DNA of 64,000 nucleotides from Acidobacteriota bacterium (GCA_003223025.1 QHXR01000017.1:1-64000); one strand, 5' to 3'; counted from the stretch's first letter, positions 34,063 through 44,372 are shown. Numbers and translations are program-made. Notes: generated from the sequence alone by a model not told the origin.

Positions 34063-34974
34063 TCACCGGACGAAGGCGCCCGGCAATGGCTGATCGCCCG
34101 CCGATCCGAATGGAACGATCGTCGTTCCACCACCGCTTTTCGCGATGAACCAGGTCGAGCTCGACGGACGAAAAACGACCGCGTCGAATCTTCCATCACC
34201 GTCGTAGTCGCCCGGAGCCGGTGCGTCGCCAAACTGGCCGAACGGAAACGCGAGCATTGACGCGTCCTCGCTCCGCAGAATGAACCAGATCCCCGTGGAT
34301 GGCCGCCATACGGCAACGTCCGCTTTCCCATCGCCCGTGTAATCGCCCTGAACCGTCTTATCGAGCGAGCTTCCGAATCGATATGCGATCACTCCGCTCG
34401 ACGATCGATCGATCCACCACTCGCCGGAGGCCGGTCGGCGGATCGCGATGTCGGCTCTTCCGTCCGCATCGTAATCGGCGACCACCGGCTGGTCGCCGTC
34501 GATGCCGAAGTGCGTGATCACGAATCCGCCGCTCGACTTCTGGATGAACCACGTTCCGGTCGACGGTCGAAACACGGTCGCATCCGCCTTTCCATCGGCG
34601 TCAAAATCCGCCGGTGCCGGAATGTCTCCGTTAGTTCCGAATGTGAATCCGAAGAAGGACGAATCCTCGCTTCGAAGTACGAACCACTGTCCGGTCGACG
34701 GACGGAAGAACGCGATGTCGGTTTTGCCGTCACCGGTAAAATCCGCCGACGCGAGCTTGTCAGTTGGAAGACCGAACTGCGTCACAAAATTTCCGCCGCC
34801 GGACTTTGCGATCCACGATTCGGACGGACCGGGCCGATAGATCGAGATGTCCGTCTTTCCGTCCGCGTCGAAATCGAAAGGAGATCGGTGCACGATGCCG
34901 TCATCGGCCCGCGCGGGCATGCCGCCGGCGGCATACGTAAGAATTATTGCTGCGATATAAATGTAATTTTTCAT
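34063..34974 (-). CDS. Secreted FG-GAP/VCBS repeat protein
   Basis: 303 residues from MKNYIYIAAIILTYAAGGMPA, a signal peptide, with AAGGAAA before the ATG. The rest is six to seven FG-GAP-type repeats of about 44 residues, each with a calcium loop such as DFDADGKTDISIYRP, DFTGDGKTDIAFFRP, DYDGDGRFDAVVFRP followed by WFIxxSxxG. This makes a beta-propeller exposed outside the cytoplasm, commonly a binding surface. It sits between the AurF-like and methyltransferase genes. Confidence 0.9.
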   Translation of the reverse strand: MKNYIYIAAIILTYAAGGMPARADDGIVHRSPFDFDADGKTDISIYRPGPSESWIAKSGGGNFVTQFGLPTDKLASADFTGDGKTDIAFFRPSTGQWFVLRSEDSSFFGFTFGTNGDIPAPADFDADGKADATVFRPSTGTWFIQKSSGGFVITHFGIDGDQPVVADYDADGRADIAIRRPASGEWWIDRSSSGVIAYRFGSSLDKTVQGDYTGDGKADVAVWRPSTGIWFILRSEDASMLAFPFGQFGDAPAPGDYDGDGRFDAVVFRPSSSTWFIAKSGGGTTIVPFGSAGDQPLPGAFVR

Positions 34975-35017
34975 TGTCGTTTCCTTTAGCGTCGCGTTTA
35001 AGGCGCCGCTTTTTGAC

Positions 35018-35968
35018 TCAAGCGAAAACGGGTGCAACACCCTCGATTCGGCCTCGTGCGTCGCTTCCCAAACGATCGAGCATCTGTCGAAAACGCGGAT
35101 GTACCATTCCCGAACCGATGTAGGTCCATCGATTCGCCTGAAGCTGCTTCTCGATGAAAGTCTGGCGATCTTTGGCGGAAAGAGTTCGCTCGATCACAGT
35201 TTCAAGTGCTTCGAGATCAAACTCTGTCTGCTGCTTCAATCCCGCGTCGAGGAATCCGCCGATAGCCAGAAATCCGTCCATCGCTTCATCGATTTGTAAG
35301 TCATTCGAGTTCGCGATCAGACTTTCGACCATCATCGTGTCGAGCTTTGCGTGCTGTGCTTCCTCGAGCCAATGATTTTTGAGCAGGCTCTTGAACTGCG
35401 GATCGAGATCCGTCGCGTCTTTCACGCTTCCGAGGTAATGCTCCTGAGTCATCCATTCGATCATCAGGATCACGAGCGCAACGCTCGTCGGATTGTGCGC
35501 GAGCACCGCCTTGCCGATATCCGCCGCCGGTCCGATGACTTTGCACTCGATCGGAAATCCCGCGCGAAACTCTTCGCAGAATCTTTTGAAGAGCTGGATG
35601 TGCTTGACCTCTTCTTCGACGAAATGCAGAAAAGCTCGAACGCGATAGTCACCGGTATCGAGCTCGGGACGGACGTGATCGAGCACGAACGGAACGATAA
35701 ATTCCTCGACGATCACGAAGATCGAAAGGTAAGCGTTCGCGCGGATCTGATTTAGAACGCGTTTCTCGTCTGCGTTGAGAAAGGGCAGCTCTTCGACACG
35801 TGCGAGCGACTCGGGCATGAACCGTTTTGAAAAATCGAGTTTCTTGTCGCCGCCGATGATGTCATCGAGATTCCAGTTGACCTTCTCCGAAGCGAGAAGC
35901 GTTTCGCGATAGTCATACGCCAAAACCCCGTTCCCAACTTCACTCCTAACTACTGTTGTTCCTAACAT
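35018..35968 (-). CDS. Ferritin-like diiron protein, AurF-related
   Basis: 316 residues from MLGTTVVRSEVGNGVLA; AAGGAG lies seven bases upstream, which rejects the longer frame to 36109. Helical ferritin-like fold with candidate iron ligands in VIVEEFIVPFV, HFVEEEVKHIQLF, IEWMTQEHY and LKNHWLEEAQHAKLD. This pattern fits the AurF p-aminobenzoate N-oxygenase-like diiron oxygenases. Substrate is unknown. The downstream VCBS protein and methyltransferase are co-oriented, but only the methyltransferase would suit a small-molecule pathway. Confidence 0.8.
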   Translation of the reverse strand: MLGTTVVRSEVGNGVLAYDYRETLLASEKVNWNLDDIIGGDKKLDFSKRFMPESLARVEELPFLNADEKRVLNQIRANAYLSIFVIVEEFIVPFVLDHVRPELDTGDYRVRAFLHFVEEEVKHIQLFKRFCEEFRAGFPIECKVIGPAADIGKAVLAHNPTSVALVILMIEWMTQEHYLGSVKDATDLDPQFKSLLKNHWLEEAQHAKLDTMMVESLIANSNDLQIDEAMDGFLAIGGFLDAGLKQQTEFDLEALETVIERTLSAKDRQTFIEKQLQANRWTYIGSGMVHPRFRQMLDRLGSDARGRIEGVAPVFA

Positions 35969-36328
35969 TTTTTTCTCCTTGCTGATCCGACCGAGACGCG
36001 TCGCCCCGACTCTCAGCCGCTCTGTGTTCCGACTCGGGGGCCCGGCGAAGAAATACTTAAAACTCCGCCGAAGCCATTGCTTGTTCTCTTCCCAGGGCTC
36101 GATCTGCAACTTAACAGCTCCATCTGCCGTATCCTTTTTCCACAGGCTGACGCTTATTAAGCCGCTCGCCGGGTTGTGCTATGATTCGCACTATCCGACG
36201 GAGACGAATCTACCAATCACCCTGTTTTTCGTCCTTAGAATGAGATTAAAGCTCGATGAGAATCGCGTTATAGCCTGAGAGAAAGCGGTTAGAGATCAAT
36301 TAGAAAGTTGTTAGCTAAGGTGAAGTAG

Positions 36329-38467
36329 TTGAAAGAAAAGCAACTGTACAGCTTCGGAGAGTTCGCTCTTAACGTCGACGATCACACGTTGAGCCGAAAC
36401 GGCGAGAACGTTCCTGTCACGCCGAAGATGTTCGATCTGCTTTTAGTGCTTGTTCAGAATCCAAAGAAAGTCCTGCGGAAGGATTTTTTGCTCCAATCGG
36501 TCTGGCCGGACAGTTTTGTAGAAGAAGGAAACATAACTTTCAATATCCGGCAGCTTCGCAAAGCGCTGGATGACGACGCGCAAACTCCGACCTACATCGA
36601 AACCATCCCGCGGCGCGGTTACCGGTTCCTGCAACCGGTCGAATCATTCACGACCATCACGCCCGACAAAAGCGAAGAGACGATCGCTAAAGAAAAAGAA
36701 GAGCGCGACATCGGTGAAAGGCAGAACCAAAGATCGCGACCCGTTCTCTTTTTATTGAGCGCGTTAGTCGTGCTTGTCGGCGTTGTTTTGATCGCCGGAT
36801 GGCTGATTCGAAATCAGGCGTCCGGCTCAGTTCCGATCCTTTCGAAACCGTTCGAATTGGAAAAGCTCTCGACTGACGGAGGCGTCTTTCACATAGCGAT
36901 CTCGCCAGACGGCAAAAATGTCGTCTACACGCATCGGGAAAACGGAAAGCAAAGCCTCTGGCTCCGAGAGCTCGAGACATCGAACAACGTGCCGATCGTT
37001 CCGGCGTCCACGGATTTTTATGGCGGGCTCGCAATCTCGCCGGATGGTAACAGCATTTATTTCGTTCGCGGCATGCGATCGGGACCACAGTTGAGCGTCT
37101 ACAAGATGTCGATCTTTGGCGGTGTCCCGCAAAAGATCATCGACGGCACGCAAGGATGGATCAGTGTATCGAGCAAGGGAGACAAGATCTCGTATGTTCG
37201 ATGTCCGTATACAGACGAGGATTACTGCTCGCTTTATATCGCCGATGCCGCGGACGGACAGAATGAAAGGAAGCTTGCTTCCAGGCCGCGGCCGATCAGG
37301 ATCGGCGATAACAAGATCTCACCTGACGGGAAAACGGTTGCCTTTGCGGTTGGGCAATCGCGTACGTCATCGAATGCGTTCGAGGTGATAGGAGTCGATG
37401 TCGAGACGGGAGTCGAGCGTCCGCTCACGCCCGAGAAATTTTTTAATCTCGGCTATATAGCATGGCTGCCGGATCAAAGCGGATTCTTGATGACGGCGAT
37501 GCAGCTGCCCGATCGCAGCTATCGCATTTGGAAAGTATCGGACGCCGGCGAGGCATCGAAGCTGACATCGGATTCGGAAACATATTCTCGTCTAAGTCTC
37601 GACGCTCAAGGACGGCTCGTGGTCGCGACGCAGATCGAGCCCGATTTTCGATTGCTGTTGTTTCAGACTGAGAAACCGACCGCAGTTCCGCGCCTGATCG
37701 GTAACGCAAACACTGTAACGCTAGCGCCCGACGGCAAAGTCTATTTTTCTTCCCTGAGAACCGGCAATTTAGAAATATGGAGCGCTAATTCGGATGGAAC
37801 CGATCTGCGACAGCTAACCAACGACCCGGCGATGGACGTCGAGCCGCTGACCTCTCCCGATTCCAAGATATTGTTTTTCAATTCCGATCGGACGGGCCTG
37901 CTTCACATCTGGCGGATGAATCCGGATGGAACGAATCAAAAACAGGTAACGAAGATCGAAGGCGGAGTTCCGCTTCGTATGTCAGACGACGGAGTATGGC
38001 TCTATTACAGATCGGCTCTGAATAACAGTTTGCGGCGGGTTGCGATTGAAACCGGCGAAGAGGAACTGGTCATGAAGGAAATGGGACGCGGCCTTATCGT
38101 TTCGCCGGATCTTACGCGTGTCGCATATTCGAAGCGGAAAGGCACTGAGATCCAACTGACCGTCGCTTCGATTCCGGACGGCCAGCCGCTGAAGACCTGG
38201 CGAATAACGAGCGCTCCAAACCTGGTGCACATGGTCTGGTCGGACGATGGAAAATATATCGCATACCTGCTCGCGGACGATGCCGGAGAGATCGGCGGAC
38301 TTTGGTTTCAAGCGCTGGACAGCGATACGCCGCGCCAGGTCGCGGACCTGAGCAGCGGAGAGATCGCTGAGCTCTCCTCATTCTCACTTTCGGAGGACGG
38401 AAAAACTTTCGCGCTGATAAAGGGAAACTGGAAGCACGATGCGGTGCTGTTGAGAGGACTGAAGTAG
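36329..38467 (+). CDS. CadC-type winged-helix sensor with PD40/TolB propeller
   Basis: 712 residues starting at TTG 36329 with AAGG-TGAAG upstream. Residues about 5-105 are a winged helix (VTPKMFDLLLVLVQNPKKVLR, VEEGNITFNIRQLRKALDD, ETIPRRGYRFL). One membrane helix follows (VLFLLSALVVLVGVVLIAGWLI). The outer part is a WD40-like PD40 beta-propeller (ISPDGKNVVYTH, ISPDGNSIYFV, ISPDGKTVAFA, SPDSKILFFNSDRTG, MSDDGVWLYY, WSDDGKYIAYL). Such one-component sensors are abundant in acidobacteria. The target is unknown; it could be the neighbouring secreted-repeat genes. Confidence 0.9.
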   Translation: MKEKQLYSFGEFALNVDDHTLSRNGENVPVTPKMFDLLLVLVQNPKKVLRKDFLLQSVWPDSFVEEGNITFNIRQLRKALDDDAQTPTYIETIPRRGYRFLQPVESFTTITPDKSEETIAKEKEERDIGERQNQRSRPVLFLLSALVVLVGVVLIAGWLIRNQASGSVPILSKPFELEKLSTDGGVFHIAISPDGKNVVYTHRENGKQSLWLRELETSNNVPIVPASTDFYGGLAISPDGNSIYFVRGMRSGPQLSVYKMSIFGGVPQKIIDGTQGWISVSSKGDKISYVRCPYTDEDYCSLYIADAADGQNERKLASRPRPIRIGDNKISPDGKTVAFAVGQSRTSSNAFEVIGVDVETGVERPLTPEKFFNLGYIAWLPDQSGFLMTAMQLPDRSYRIWKVSDAGEASKLTSDSETYSRLSLDAQGRLVVATQIEPDFRLLLFQTEKPTAVPRLIGNANTVTLAPDGKVYFSSLRTGNLEIWSANSDGTDLRQLTNDPAMDVEPLTSPDSKILFFNSDRTGLLHIWRMNPDGTNQKQVTKIEGGVPLRMSDDGVWLYYRSALNNSLRRVAIETGEEELVMKEMGRGLIVSPDLTRVAYSKRKGTEIQLTVASIPDGQPLKTWRITSAPNLVHMVWSDDGKYIAYLLADDAGEIGGLWFQALDSDTPRQVADLSSGEIAELSSFSLSEDGKTFALIKGNWKHDAVLLRGLK

Positions 38468-38533
38468 GAGAGGCGGAAGGCAGAAAGCAGAGGCGGTGTT
38501 TGCCTTCTGTTTTCAGCTTCCGCCTACTTTCTT

Positions 38534-41452
38534 CTATTGATTAGGCTTCCCGTCCCAATCTCCGACTACCGGCAGATCGCCCGGCGATCCGAAGACAAAC
38601 TGATTCGCGATATTGGCGTTGTCGTTCGACAGGAAAAATTCCTGCGTCGACGGCCGCCACACGCCGATCGAATCCTTGCCGTCTCCGTCCCAGTCGCCAC
38701 CGACCGGCAGATCGCCGTTCGTTCCGAAGAACGTGACGAGATCGATTCCCGGAAACTGCACGTTGTCATTCGCGAGGAAAAACTGTCCGACGCTCGGCCG
38801 AAATACCGCGATCGAATCGATGCCGTCGCCGTCCCAATCTCCTGCGATCGGAAGATCCTCAGCAACTCCAAACGTCTCGGTCAAGTTCACGGGCGGGTTT
38901 GGATTTGCGGTGGTCGCAAGCGCATCCGTCAAAAGAAACTGACCTGCCGACGGACGATAGACGCCCACGGTTTCGAGCCCGTCATTATTCCAGTCGCCGA
39001 CAACCGGAAGATCTCCCGCCTGCCCGAAATTAACGGTGATCGGACTTACCGGATAACCGCTGACGATGACGTTGTTGTTCTGGATCTTCCAGACGCCGTT
39101 GTTGAATGTCGAGACCGTATCGATCCCGTCACCGTTGAAATCGCCCGCGACCGGAACGTCACCCACGATGCCGCGCTCGACGAGTATGTCGGCGGCCCCG
39201 GCGGTCAAAGTATTTCTAAGATCGAAGTTAGTATTGATCGGATCGAATGTTCCGATCGTGTCCTTTCTCGAGTCCAGGATCTTCGCGACAAATCCGTCGG
39301 GATTCGCGGTACTGGCGTTAGAAGTTGCCTTGATCGCGCCGGTGGTCGTTAAAAGGTTATTTGATTCGGTTGGCCCGGCGACGAAAATGAAATTACCGAG
39401 AACGCCGATACCGAAGGCTTTGTCGTTGCCGCTGCCTCCGAGGTAACTCGACGAAGCGACGCCCGGATTGTTGTTGATCCCAAACCGTACTTTCGTGATG
39501 AATGCGTCACGATTGCCACGCCGGGCGGCTTGAAACGGCACCGCCATCGGGAAGTCGTTCGAAAGCGTGTTGCCCGTAACATAGATCGTTCCGCCGTTGC
39601 CGACAGCAATGTTGTCGCCCTCGTCCTGATCCGCGCCGCCAAGAAATGAAGAATTCGACAGAGAGCCGGTCGAGGAGTATTGCGTGACAAATGCTTCGTT
39701 GATCTGATTCGTCGAATCGAATGCGTTCTTCAGCGGAAAATTGAACGAGCCGGTAATGCCGGTGACGCTCGCGACACCGTTTGCCGTAACAGCGATCCCC
39801 AAGCCTTTGTCGGTTCCGCTGCCGCCGAGGAAAGTTGCGTACGCGACCGAAGCATCGCCGCTTTGCGTCGGAACGAATTTCGCCACGAACGCATCGATCC
39901 CGCCGCCGGTGTTGGGTTGAGCGGCGTTTTTGACTTTGAAGGTGTTTGATTTTGTCTCGCCCGTCACGTACGCATTGTTTGATGAATCGAGCGCGACGCC
40001 TATAGCCGAGTCGTCTGAAAGTGAGACAACGCCGACCGTATTTCCAATGCAGGACGAATAAGTTATGTCGCTGCCTGCGGCGTTGAAAACTGTCAGGAAC
40101 GCGTCCTGGCTGTCGAATGTTTGGAGCGGAGAAACGATCCCGCAGCTCTGATATCTGTTTTTTGTCGGAAACGCAGAGTTCGAAAAAGTGTTGCCCACGA
40201 CATAAGCCTTACCGCTCGAGTCGACCGCTATGTCTGCTCCGGCATCGGCATCGGTGCCGCCGAGAAAAGTTGAATAGACGATGACGCCGGCCGGATCGAG
40301 TTTTGTCACGTAGGCATCTTGCGCGTTAAGGATTCCATGATTGGTGTCGAACGCACCCGAAGTCGTCGGGAAAAAGCGCGAGGCGATCCCGGTCGCATAA
40401 GCGTTTCCGTTTGCATCGGCCGTCACGCCGAAACCAAAATCGTCGCCGTTACCCTCGAGGATCGTGACGTAAACGAACGCGGTTCCATCCGGATTTATTT
40501 TGGCAACATACGCGGCTCCGGCGTCACTATCGCTTCTTGTCTGCCCGTGAAAATTCAGGGATAGCGTGTCGCCCGTAACATAAGCGTTCCCGCTGGGATC
40601 AACCGCAACGTCGCGCGAATTGTCGAAACCCGTACCGCCGATGTACGTCAGATAACTCAAGGCCGGATCGATCGTCAGCGGCTGCGAATGATCGTACTCG
40701 CCAAGCTTGAACGCAACTTCGTTTTCGACGACCGCGTAGCTGACGTCGACCTGGCGTTTCGCCCCATCGATCGTCTGATAGGCCTTCGGTGCTTTCTGCT
40801 TCAATTCGGTGTTCGCAGTCCTGGCTACGAGATCGCCGTCGTCATCGATCGAGACAGATTGGGTGCCTTCCAATCGAAGCCGGATCCGATCTGCGTTCGC
40901 ATTCGCCGCAACGATGAAATCGTATTCGAGCTGGTTCGTCGCGTTGCCGTAAAAAACAGCATCGATACCTTCGTACAGATCCTTGTAATCGACGCGGTGA
41001 TAGTTTGAAACATTCTCGATGCGCTTCATTCCGATGTAGTAGTTCGTTTTCGTCAGCGCTACGTCGCTGCCCGCAATAATCGGATTTGTGTTCGCGCCGA
41101 CGAACTTCATTTGCAGCCGATCGCTTTTCAATTTTTCACGGCGAGCCTCACCCTTGGAAACATCGGATTCCCCCGGGATCGCCAACGAAAACTCAGTGCC
41201 TTTATCGGTCAAGTAGAGCGTGTAGCCCGGACCGCGGGAAACAAACCGGACCGCTGGATCTGTCTGTCCTTTGTTCTGTTCGAACAACATGGCCAACTTG
41301 CCATAGTCCGTCCGGGTTAATTCAGCACCGGATGCCGTAGCCGCTTCGACGCCTCCTGCCGATACGTCGCCGCTCCCGTCGATCAAGAAAAATGAAAAGA
41401 TCAAACTCGTCAAAGTAAATATCGAAACAAAGTTCTGTAATCCTCTAAACAT
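38534..41452 (-). CDS. Large secreted SBBP/FG-GAP repeat protein
   Basis: 972 residues from ATG 41452 (TTG 41461 is an alternative closer to AGGAG). Signal peptide VSIFTLTSLIFSFFLIDGSG. Residues about 45-265 are an N-terminal beta domain (FEQNKGQTDPAVRFVSRGPGYTLYL...). From about 270 to 710, SBBP (seven-bladed propeller) repeats of the form LGG-GxDxGxxIAVDSSGNAYVTGxT. The C-terminal 250 residues are FG-GAP/VCBS blades (DWDGDGIDSIAVFRPSVGQF). A very large exported beta-propeller protein, perhaps surface-bound. It follows the two related VCBS genes. Confidence 0.9.
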   Translation of the reverse strand: MFRGLQNFVSIFTLTSLIFSFFLIDGSGDVSAGGVEAATASGAELTRTDYGKLAMLFEQNKGQTDPAVRFVSRGPGYTLYLTDKGTEFSLAIPGESDVSKGEARREKLKSDRLQMKFVGANTNPIIAGSDVALTKTNYYIGMKRIENVSNYHRVDYKDLYEGIDAVFYGNATNQLEYDFIVAANANADRIRLRLEGTQSVSIDDDGDLVARTANTELKQKAPKAYQTIDGAKRQVDVSYAVVENEVAFKLGEYDHSQPLTIDPALSYLTYIGGTGFDNSRDVAVDPSGNAYVTGDTLSLNFHGQTRSDSDAGAAYVAKINPDGTAFVYVTILEGNGDDFGFGVTADANGNAYATGIASRFFPTTSGAFDTNHGILNAQDAYVTKLDPAGVIVYSTFLGGTDADAGADIAVDSSGKAYVVGNTFSNSAFPTKNRYQSCGIVSPLQTFDSQDAFLTVFNAAGSDITYSSCIGNTVGVVSLSDDSAIGVALDSSNNAYVTGETKSNTFKVKNAAQPNTGGGIDAFVAKFVPTQSGDASVAYATFLGGSGTDKGLGIAVTANGVASVTGITGSFNFPLKNAFDSTNQINEAFVTQYSSTGSLSNSSFLGGADQDEGDNIAVGNGGTIYVTGNTLSNDFPMAVPFQAARRGNRDAFITKVRFGINNNPGVASSSYLGGSGNDKAFGIGVLGNFIFVAGPTESNNLLTTTGAIKATSNASTANPDGFVAKILDSRKDTIGTFDPINTNFDLRNTLTAGAADILVERGIVGDVPVAGDFNGDGIDTVSTFNNGVWKIQNNNVIVSGYPVSPITVNFGQAGDLPVVGDWNNDGLETVGVYRPSAGQFLLTDALATTANPNPPVNLTETFGVAEDLPIAGDWDGDGIDSIAVFRPSVGQFFLANDNVQFPGIDLVTFFGTNGDLPVGGDWDGDGKDSIGVWRPSTQEFFLSNDNANIANQFVFGSPGDLPVVGDWDGKPNQ

Positions 41453-41591
41453 GTTCTGCAATCACTCCTAAATTTTTAGTTTTACTCCCGCGTGAATGCA
41501 GCCATTAAAGCCGAGGTCCGTACTTTGAATCTTTAGTTTTTCATGAAGCTTCCGTGAGGAAATCGTGAAGAAAATGTGTGCGCCAAATGAA

Positions 41592-41624
41592 GAGGGATGG
41601 CTCGGTCGCCATCCCTCGTTTTTG
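41592..41624. terminator. Perfect 10-bp hairpin between VCBS and SBBP genes
   Basis: GAGGGATGGC (41592-41601) and GCCATCCCTC (41608-41617) pair fully. TTTTT follows on the plus side, TTC-ATTT on the minus side. On the minus strand it lies just behind the VCBS gene ending at 41646 and ahead of the SBBP gene. Confidence 0.6.
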
Positions 41625-41645
41625 CGTATTCAGTTGTTGGAAAAC

Positions 41646-42857
41646 TTATTGAGCCGCGCCTTGGACAGGAATGTCTCCATTTTGTCCGAACGGAAATCCG
41701 AAGAAGGTCGCAAAGTTTTCACTGCTTCGCGTGATCAGGAAATTTCCGTTCGAGGGACGCCAGACGGCGATGTCCGACTTGCCGTCTTTGTCGTAATCGC
41801 CGACGATCGGCTTGTCTCCGGCAGTTCCGAATGTCGTGATGATCGCACCCGCATCGCTGCTCTTGTGGATCCACCACGATCCGTCGGACGGTCGGAAGAT
41901 GGCTTGATCGGCAACGCGGTCGCCGTCAAAATCGCCATCGACCGGGATGTCGCCGTTCTGACCCCACTGGACGATTCTCAACGTATTGCTTCCGCTATTG
42001 ATCGTGAACCACTGGCCCGTGGCCGGCCGGAAAATATTCGAATCGGTAAACCCGTCGCCGTCGAAATCGCCGGTATGAAATTCCATCGCGTGCGGTTCGC
42101 CATAGATGAAATCGTCCATGGCGACGACATCAACCGAATTTGTCCCGTCGACGTTGCCTGCCTGCAGATTGGAATTTCCGAGTCGAATGATGACCTTCGC
42201 TACCCGCTCGCCGGCGGTGAAAGATGTTCCGATGAAACTCAGTCCGTTACTCGCAACGTTTAATGAGCTGCCGGAAATTTTGCTGCCGTCCGGCGCGTAG
42301 TATTCGATGAAAGTGTTCGACGAATCGACATCGCAGAACACCGCGCCAAAGCCGCTGACCGTCGCCGGCCTCGTCGTGCCCGGAACAAAGAAAATGATCT
42401 CGATCTCATTGGCAAACCGAGCTTGAAAGAGACGTTCGGGGGAAAAGGTTTGGAAAATGATCGAGTACGACGGGTCAAGATTTCCGAATCTCACCGCCGT
42501 ACCGGAGGCAGTCGTCGCACTCACCCTGAACTGATGATTGCCGCCTATGTTCGCGACCGAATGAAAGATCACTCCGCGCGGGCTGTTAACGTTGAAAAAG
42601 TTGAAAGGCAGCGCATTGGGCTCTGCGAAACTATCCGGTACGCCGTCCCAATTTATTTCGCGGCGTCCGTTTGAGAATGCTCCGCCGACTCCGTTATTCG
42701 CCCCGCCCAGATCGGTGCGGAACTGATCGACCGCGCTTTGTATAGCCGCAGCGTTCGCACCTGCAGCTACGCGAATAAGTGCGGACGCTGAGGCCGAGTT
42801 TTGAAAAAAGATTAACGTGAGAACGAAAAACGTGAGGGTCCTGGCAAGATATATCAT
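41646..42857 (-). CDS. Secreted VCBS-repeat protein, paralogue 1
   Basis: 403 residues. Signal peptide (MIYLARTLTFFVLTLIFFQNSASA), then a globular domain of about 225 residues (FRTDLGGANNGVGGAFSNGRREINWDGVPD ... GFGAVFCDVD), then four FG-GAP blades with calcium loops (DFDGDGFTDSNIFRP, DFDGDRVADQAIFRP, DYDKDGKSDIAVWRP) and an INGSGSN-type turn. It ends NGDIPVQGAAQ, exactly as paralogue 2 does. AAGGAG precedes the ATG. Exported, unknown ligand. Confidence 0.9.
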   Translation of the reverse strand: MIYLARTLTFFVLTLIFFQNSASASALIRVAAGANAAAIQSAVDQFRTDLGGANNGVGGAFSNGRREINWDGVPDSFAEPNALPFNFFNVNSPRGVIFHSVANIGGNHQFRVSATTASGTAVRFGNLDPSYSIIFQTFSPERLFQARFANEIEIIFFVPGTTRPATVSGFGAVFCDVDSSNTFIEYYAPDGSKISGSSLNVASNGLSFIGTSFTAGERVAKVIIRLGNSNLQAGNVDGTNSVDVVAMDDFIYGEPHAMEFHTGDFDGDGFTDSNIFRPATGQWFTINSGSNTLRIVQWGQNGDIPVDGDFDGDRVADQAIFRPSDGSWWIHKSSDAGAIITTFGTAGDKPIVGDYDKDGKSDIAVWRPSNGNFLITRSSENFATFFGFPFGQNGDIPVQGAAQ

Positions 42858-43103
42858 TTCTGAACTCCTTGATCTTGTTTTGCGCCGTCAGCAGGCGGCA
42901 CAGAACTGTCAGCCGATTCCAAATAGGTGTAATAAGATTTGTCCGCTCGGAACGTCTTAGGCTACAAGTCCCCTAAGCCGAAAGTCCTTAGAATTGCGTT
43001 ATAAAGTTCTTAGAGAGTTATTAGAGAGAGCAGTATGTCTTTGGTTTGTAAGCAGTTGTTCAAATCGGGACAGCACACCTGGCGGGATCCGAAAATAAAA
43101 AAG

Positions 43104-43125
43104 GGACGGACCCTATGACCCGTCC
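43104..43125 (-). terminator. Intrinsic terminator of VCBS paralogue 2
   Basis: On the minus strand GGACGG and CCGTCC pair around a 10-base loop and are followed by CTTTTTTATTTT, just behind the stop at 43149. Confidence 0.7.
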
Positions 43126-43148
43126 AAAAAAGTAAGTTGAAGCGAAAT

Positions 43149-44372
43149 TTACTGAGCTGCTCCCTGAACCGGAACGTCTCCGTTTGTTCCGAATCCGTAG
43201 CCAAAGAATGTCGAGAAGTTCGTGCTGCTTCTCGCGATAAAGTAGTTTCCGTTCGACGGACGCCAGACGGCGATATCGGTCTTGCCATCCTTGTCGTAGT
43301 CGCCGGTAACAGGTTTGTCGCCGGTCGTCCCGAACTGGGTGACGAAAGCTGCGCCATCGCTGCTTCGATTGATCCACCATGATCCGTCCGACGGGCGAAA
43401 CACCGCCTGGTCGGCGATGCGGTCGCCGTCGAAATCACCGTCGACGGGAATGTCGCCGTTCTGTCCCCACTGAACGATCCCGATCGTGTTGCTGCCGCTG
43501 TTAAGCGTGAACCATGTTCCGTTGGACGGACGGAAAATATTTGAATCGGTTATGCCATCGCCGTCGAAGTCGCCGGTGTGGAAATCGACTGCTCGGGGTT
43601 CACCGTAAATGAAGTCGTCCATTGCAACCGCGTCGACACCGCTAGCACCGTCGGTGTTTGTCGCCGAAAGCGCCGCGTTGCCACTCTCGATCACGACGCG
43701 AGAGATCCTTTCACCGGCGTTGAATGAAATACCGACGAACGAAAGTCCGTTATCCAACACCGGAGCCGACGCCGCAGAAAGCTGCCGTCCACTCGCTCCG
43801 TAAACGCGGATCAAGCTGCGGTTGCCGCCCGTCGCCGAGTCGACGTCGCAAAACACGACTCCAAACCCAGTCACCGATGCCGGAATGTCTGTTCCGGGAA
43901 TTACGAACGAGACCTCCATCATGTGTGCGTTTCGCATGGTGAACAGCCTTTGTGCGCTGAAGGTCGTGAAAATTGTCGAATATGTCGCGTTCATGTTGGC
44001 AAAACGTACCGGGACACCCGACGCCGTCGTCGCGCTGACGGCGAATTTGTTCAAAGCCGCTCCCGTTTCATCTTCGATCGAATTGAAGATCACACCGCGC
44101 GGACTGTTGACGTTAAAGAAGTCGATGGGAAGATCGTTTGGTTCGGAAAAGTTATCCGGAACACCGTCCCAATTGATCTCGCGTCGCCCGTTTTTAAATG
44201 TTCCGCCAACGCCGTTGTTAGCCCCACCGAGATCGGTTCGAAATTGATCGACGATCGCTTGCAATGCGGCGGTGTTGGCTCCGGAGCCTTGTCTTACGAC
44301 CGGTGCGCCGAACACTGTTCCCGGCAATAGAATGCTGAAAATAAGTGCAATGCTAAATACTGAGTTCTTCAT
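43149..44372 (-). CDS. Secreted VCBS-repeat protein, paralogue 2
   Basis: 407 residues from MKNSVFSIALIFSILLPGTVFG (signal peptide), AGGAG upstream. Same plan as the gene at 41646: FRTDLGGANNGVGGTFKNGRREINWDGVPDNF, a domain with GFGVVFCDVDSATGGNRSL, MDDFIYGEP, then FG-GAP blades and the end GDVPVQGAAQ. The two are a recent tandem duplication. Its ATG overlaps the stop of the small gene upstream (ATGA), so both are made together. Confidence 0.92.
   Translation of the reverse strand: MKNSVFSIALIFSILLPGTVFGAPVVRQGSGANTAALQAIVDQFRTDLGGANNGVGGTFKNGRREINWDGVPDNFSEPNDLPIDFFNVNSPRGVIFNSIEDETGAALNKFAVSATTASGVPVRFANMNATYSTIFTTFSAQRLFTMRNAHMMEVSFVIPGTDIPASVTGFGVVFCDVDSATGGNRSLIRVYGASGRQLSAASAPVLDNGLSFVGISFNAGERISRVVIESGNAALSATNTDGASGVDAVAMDDFIYGEPRAVDFHTGDFDGDGITDSNIFRPSNGTWFTLNSGSNTIGIVQWGQNGDIPVDGDFDGDRIADQAVFRPSDGSWWINRSSDGAAFVTQFGTTGDKPVTGDYDKDGKTDIAVWRPSNGNYFIARSSTNFSTFFGYGFGTNGDVPVQGAAQ

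Noticed and set aside
33981-34331. N-terminal extension of the methyltransferase
   Set aside because: It is the antisense of the VCBS gene, Arg/Ser-rich, and a strong ribosome site marks the start at 33980.
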